Assembly: GCA_002633005.1 (NCBI GenBank)
Contig: NMRA01000284.1
Span: 454,978-518,977 of the forward strand
Direction of reading: 5' to 3'
Length of the DNA: 64,000 bases
Source: Phoronis australis
Taxonomy: Eukaryota; Phoronida; Phoronidae
Shown here piece by piece: positions 61,011 through 64,000 of the stretch (the stretch's first letter is position 1; each line of letters starts with the position of its first letter). The notes under the pieces were generated by a model. The model did not search any database. It was not told where the DNA came from and saw only the letters and a program-made list of their open reading frames with translations. The position numbers and the translations under genes were made by a program.

Positions 61011-62716
61011 TCCAAAGGACGTTCAAGGTCACAAAATATGTGCTGAATGGTGTTATTTGAATTCAGCTGGAGGTGCCACAACCAGATGGAGATCAACAAT
61101 GGTTCTCGTGACCGATTTCTATCGGCGTAGAGACAAGGAATTTTCAATTGATCTCCGAGTGGCAAATTGAAAATTGTTGATTTGTCGATTGTTTGAAAAG
61201 TTCATTAATACAGGTTTTTGTCTATTTACGCGGTATAACCGTACCTCAACGATACGCTGTGAACCTCGGATAACCAAAACGGATGACGAAGGATTTAAGA
61301 CGAAAATTATGTAGGTGAACTAACGTTGTTTCCGTTTAATGCCACTATATATTTTGGATGCAGCCCGGCACTGTGAAGGTTCTCAAGTTCTGACACTCAA
61401 TGATACGGAAAATGAAATGTTTTTAAAAAGACCCTATTTGACCAAGTGTTCACAACTCCGACTGAAAAGAAAGCTAGTTAGATCAAAACTGGTTTCAAGA
61501 TTTATGATACCAGAAACCTCAACAGCAGCGGAACAGCAAAACTTTAGTGGCGGTAACCACTTTGTTTGCCTCCTTTCCAGAGGCACAGGCTCTTCGAAGA
61601 ACTAGTGTCAAACAGGCATGTGCTTCCAAATTCCCGAATATTTTGCTCGAAATCGCCGTTCTGAACCTCGTGTCATGAAAGTTTGAACTTTTAGCTTTCG
61701 AACTAATGGGGTTTAGGACTTGTGTTGATCTTCGAAGTTGAAGACTTAAATACCGTGAATTTATACCTTAGGTCATACCTTTCCTCATTTCTAGTTTTCA
61801 TTTGAGGACATACAGGATTTACTACTTCGGACGTGTTGATTTCCTTTTAACGTCATTGTAGATTTTTAGCGACTTGGCCATTCGTAGATCCACTGGACTG
61901 TGGCTGACTAGTATACCATTAGCATGCAGGATCTGACGCTGAGAACAGTGACATGGTACGAAATGTGCTGCAGTACCACTTCCACTAATAACACCAGAGA
62001 CAAAAGGTACGGTGCTGCTAAGCTGTAAATCTCCTGGAAGTTACTTGTTTCGACTGCATGTGAGTTTGTTTAACATAGAAAAGTAAAGTGAAACATGAAC
62101 TCGCCAGTCATTCAGGCATCTCTTTTTTCATTTACACTCTTTCTCACCTGGTTTCAGCTCACATTCTCTCAAAAATCATAGTATTTAGCAAAAGACAGAG
62201 CTCATGGATAGTAAAACAGCGGTCACAATAACAAGGTCGAATTTACTTAAATGCTAAATTTTCCAGAAGTGATCTAGGAAATACTCTTCATGTTCTAAAA
62301 TATGATCACTTCATTTTCGTTTTGGGAACTACGTTTAAATATTGGTATTTCAATGTTTTACATAAATGTTTTGAAACAGCTATTTCTGAGATGAATTTAA
62401 ATATTCAAACTGAGAGAGAAATATAGAGGCGTTTTTAGGATCATACAGGACCTGAACAAGCAGCACCCTGACCTCGCTACCACTGGAAGAGAACCTAAGA
62501 TGTCGCCGATAACCGACACAAAATAAAACAGGAGACGGAAAGGTAAAAAAGACCCGTATGTTGCATTTCCGTGAGAGCACACGCGGTGAGATGCTGTCTT
62601 TCCAGATACATGAAGGACGATAGTGCTGATTAAATTATGTTATTGATAACATTTAGGTCTTGCATTTACAGCTCTCCACCGGTGACAACTGTGTGGTTTC
62701 CAGATTATTGTAATAG

Positions 62717-63028
62717 TTCTTATAGTCGGTGGGCCAGAATTTGTAGGGCCTCTAGAAAATGGTTTTTGTGAGTACTTTAGGGGGGCAATTTTATTTTGGT
62801 GTTTTTTAAATCATTTATTAGAGTGTTTTCAAAATCTAAAAAGTTCCCACATATAAAGTTGCACATTTTTGAGAGATTTGAGTTTGAAATTACCTAATAA
62901 TCACCAAAGAGCTTAGTAAACTTATATTTGTAAAAACAACAGTTTTGGTGACTTTTTTGTAAAACAAGTAATATGGTCCCACATTGTATTGAACAATATT
63001 CCACTCACATTACAAGTTTTACTATTAA
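62717..63028. other. Insertion inside the last array unit
   Basis: About 310 AT-rich bases lie between blocks that are adjacent in other units (GTAATAGTTCTTA... and ...TTGTACTCTGGGTTG). Probably a mobile element insertion; no inverted ends or target duplication were clear. Confidence 0.5.
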
Positions 63029-63276
63029 GGGTTGACTGTAGTTTTGTTGTACTCTGGGTTGTACTCAAGTATTAGTGTTTGGGTGTAATGACGCACATGT
63101 ANATGTTTCTGTGGTGCTTTAAGCGACTGGTGTATAGGATGTGCTTGTATTATGAAGATTACTCACATTTTGCCCCTATCCTATTGAGGAGACAATGACC
63201 AAGCCTTTCCATTTTGCAAAGTGTGCCCTCTACTGGCCACTTTATGGTACCAATAAACAACCCTAGAAGGATATCG

Positions 63277-63326
63277 TATGCGGTGCAATTGTGGGCGCAT
63301 TTCAACGCTCCGCGTTGCTCTTGTTA
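63277..63326. repeat. Dispersed 50-bp repeat, copy right of array
   Basis: Contains GCGCATTTCAACGCTCC and GCGTTGCTCTTGTT, preceded by ATGCGGTGCAATT; see the copy at 55115. Confidence 0.8.
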
Positions 63327-63821
63327 GGTAATTCTATCAATATGGTGAACCTTTAAAGGCTGTGCAATAGACGGAACATTTGGTGATACCATATTATGGA
63401 TGACTGTGACATCTCACGGTAACGGAGAAAACTATATGTTCAAGCCTTCTGAGTAATTAGAAAATACCATATGTGTAGTCTCCCTGTCAAGAATCAGTTC
63501 CTTATCTCTTTCTGTGTTCCAATGCATAGCACGCACCGACTGGTGGAATTTGGACATGTTCAATATCTCATATCTTTATGTGTTCAAGCGTTTTATAAAT
63601 TTTTTATAAATTTGAAGGTACTCTGTGTACTGTTTTGAGGCTCATTATTGTAAATCGACCATAAGACAACGTGTTTACCTGTTTTGATGTCACCGGAATG
63701 AAATTTCCAATGTCATTGCCTGTGGTATGAATGAATCCGATATCAAGTTTCCTTCTACATTCCGCACACGCGATCGTGCAGTTTGTAATAGGGTTTTTAT
63801 TTTAAAATACTGTTAGTATTT

Positions 63822-63897
63822 GTTAAATTTTGTTCAATATATCAAAATGTTAATTTTAAGTTAAATTTTGTTCAATATATCAAAATGTTAATTTTAA
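63822..63897. repeat. 38-bp tandem duplication
   Basis: Two exact adjacent copies (63822–63859 and 63860–63897) starting GTTAAATTTTGTTCAATATA. Confidence 0.95.
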
Positions 63898-64000
63898 GTG
63901 TGAGTTTTACACGGTCAAATTTTGATGTTGTTTACATTTACTCAAAATATATCTGCAATAAAAATTATCGTATCCCTTCATACTAGCATGTTTCTATCTA

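Larger units (their letters stand above)
50850..63101. repeat. Degenerate tandem array, unit about 1.8–1.9 kb
   Basis: An anchor segment (CATGAGATGCTGTCTTACCC followed by GATACATGAAGGACGATA) recurs at about 50872, 54603, 55439, 55795, 56869, 58767, 60479 and 62586, all in the + orientation. Between anchors the same ordered blocks follow: GATGACGCACATGTAC, CTAATCCCGACTAAC, GGATAACCAAGACGGAAG, TATAAATAGG, GGCTGACTAGTATACCAT, TCAATAACAAGATCGAATTT, TTTCTGAGATA...TTAGAGAAATGTAGAC and CCACCACTGGCAG. Full units are 56869–58766, 58767–60478 and 60479–62585. Units at 54603, 55439 and 55795 have lost large internal blocks, and the first (50872–54602) is expanded. Copies differ by many substitutions and indels. 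No shared open frame of useful length survives in all copies. Confidence 0.9.
63102..64000. other. Sequence right of the array
   Basis: After the N at 63102 the array consensus stops abruptly. The rest is AT-rich without a supported gene. It holds a copy of the dispersed 50-bp repeat (63277–63326) and a 38-bp duplication. Confidence 0.5.

Noticed and set aside
1-64000. CRISPR arrays, operons or other prokaryotic systems
   Set aside because: The genes are spliced animal genes; the tandem repeats lack regular spacers.

Overview
The window is nuclear DNA from an animal. Genes are split by GT–AG introns of about 0.1 to 4 kb, the background is AT-rich, and decayed transposons and miniature inverted-repeat elements are common. 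The protein families (RPL5, DENND1, CENP-A) are metazoan, and the repeat load suggests a non-vertebrate, probably marine, bilaterian. I cannot name the species. Single N characters at 22067, 39395, 60833 and 63102 mark joins in a draft assembly. At two of them the flanks are nearly identical, so the local duplications there are probably artefacts.

Layout. (1) 1–4690: ribosomal protein L5 on the + strand, six of its coding exons, with the ATG exon left of the window. (2) 4691–7937: intergenic DNA with a GC-rich patch and inverted-repeat elements. (3) 7938–about 34870: a complete DENND1 (connecdenn) gene on the + strand. I built a 21-exon model that stays in frame from ATG to stop and predicts 1155 residues: a DENN module, a run of micro-exons, then a long disordered tail with AP-2 binding motifs. 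Its introns hold a piggyBac-like element and a 1.86-kb apparent duplication beside an N. (4) About 35900–42160: CENP-A, the centromeric histone H3, on the - strand. It has four coding exons, predicts 159 residues and is convergent with DENND1. (5) 42161–50850: a transposon graveyard with pieces of a hAT-like transposase, a Myb/SANT-like protein next to a GCA/GCG repeat, a LINE reverse transcriptase with its YADD motif, a tRNA-like SINE head and several MITEs. (6) About 50850–63101: a degenerate tandem array of a roughly 1.8–1.9 kb unit, eight copies of its anchor segment, some with large deletions, with a TATAAATAGG motif kept in three of four full-length units. (7) 63102–64000: AT-rich DNA with a 38-bp duplication and no gene seen.

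The three genes do not form a pathway. L5 is a 60S ribosomal protein, DENND1 is a Rab35 exchange factor acting with clathrin/AP-2 in endocytosis, and CENP-A marks centromeres. The observations most worth following are the CENP-A gene, the tandem array, the periodic copies of a DENND1 splice donor and the 33-residue repeat in the DENND1 tail. Exon boundaries come from reading splice sites and family similarity by eye; no alignment or transcript data were available.
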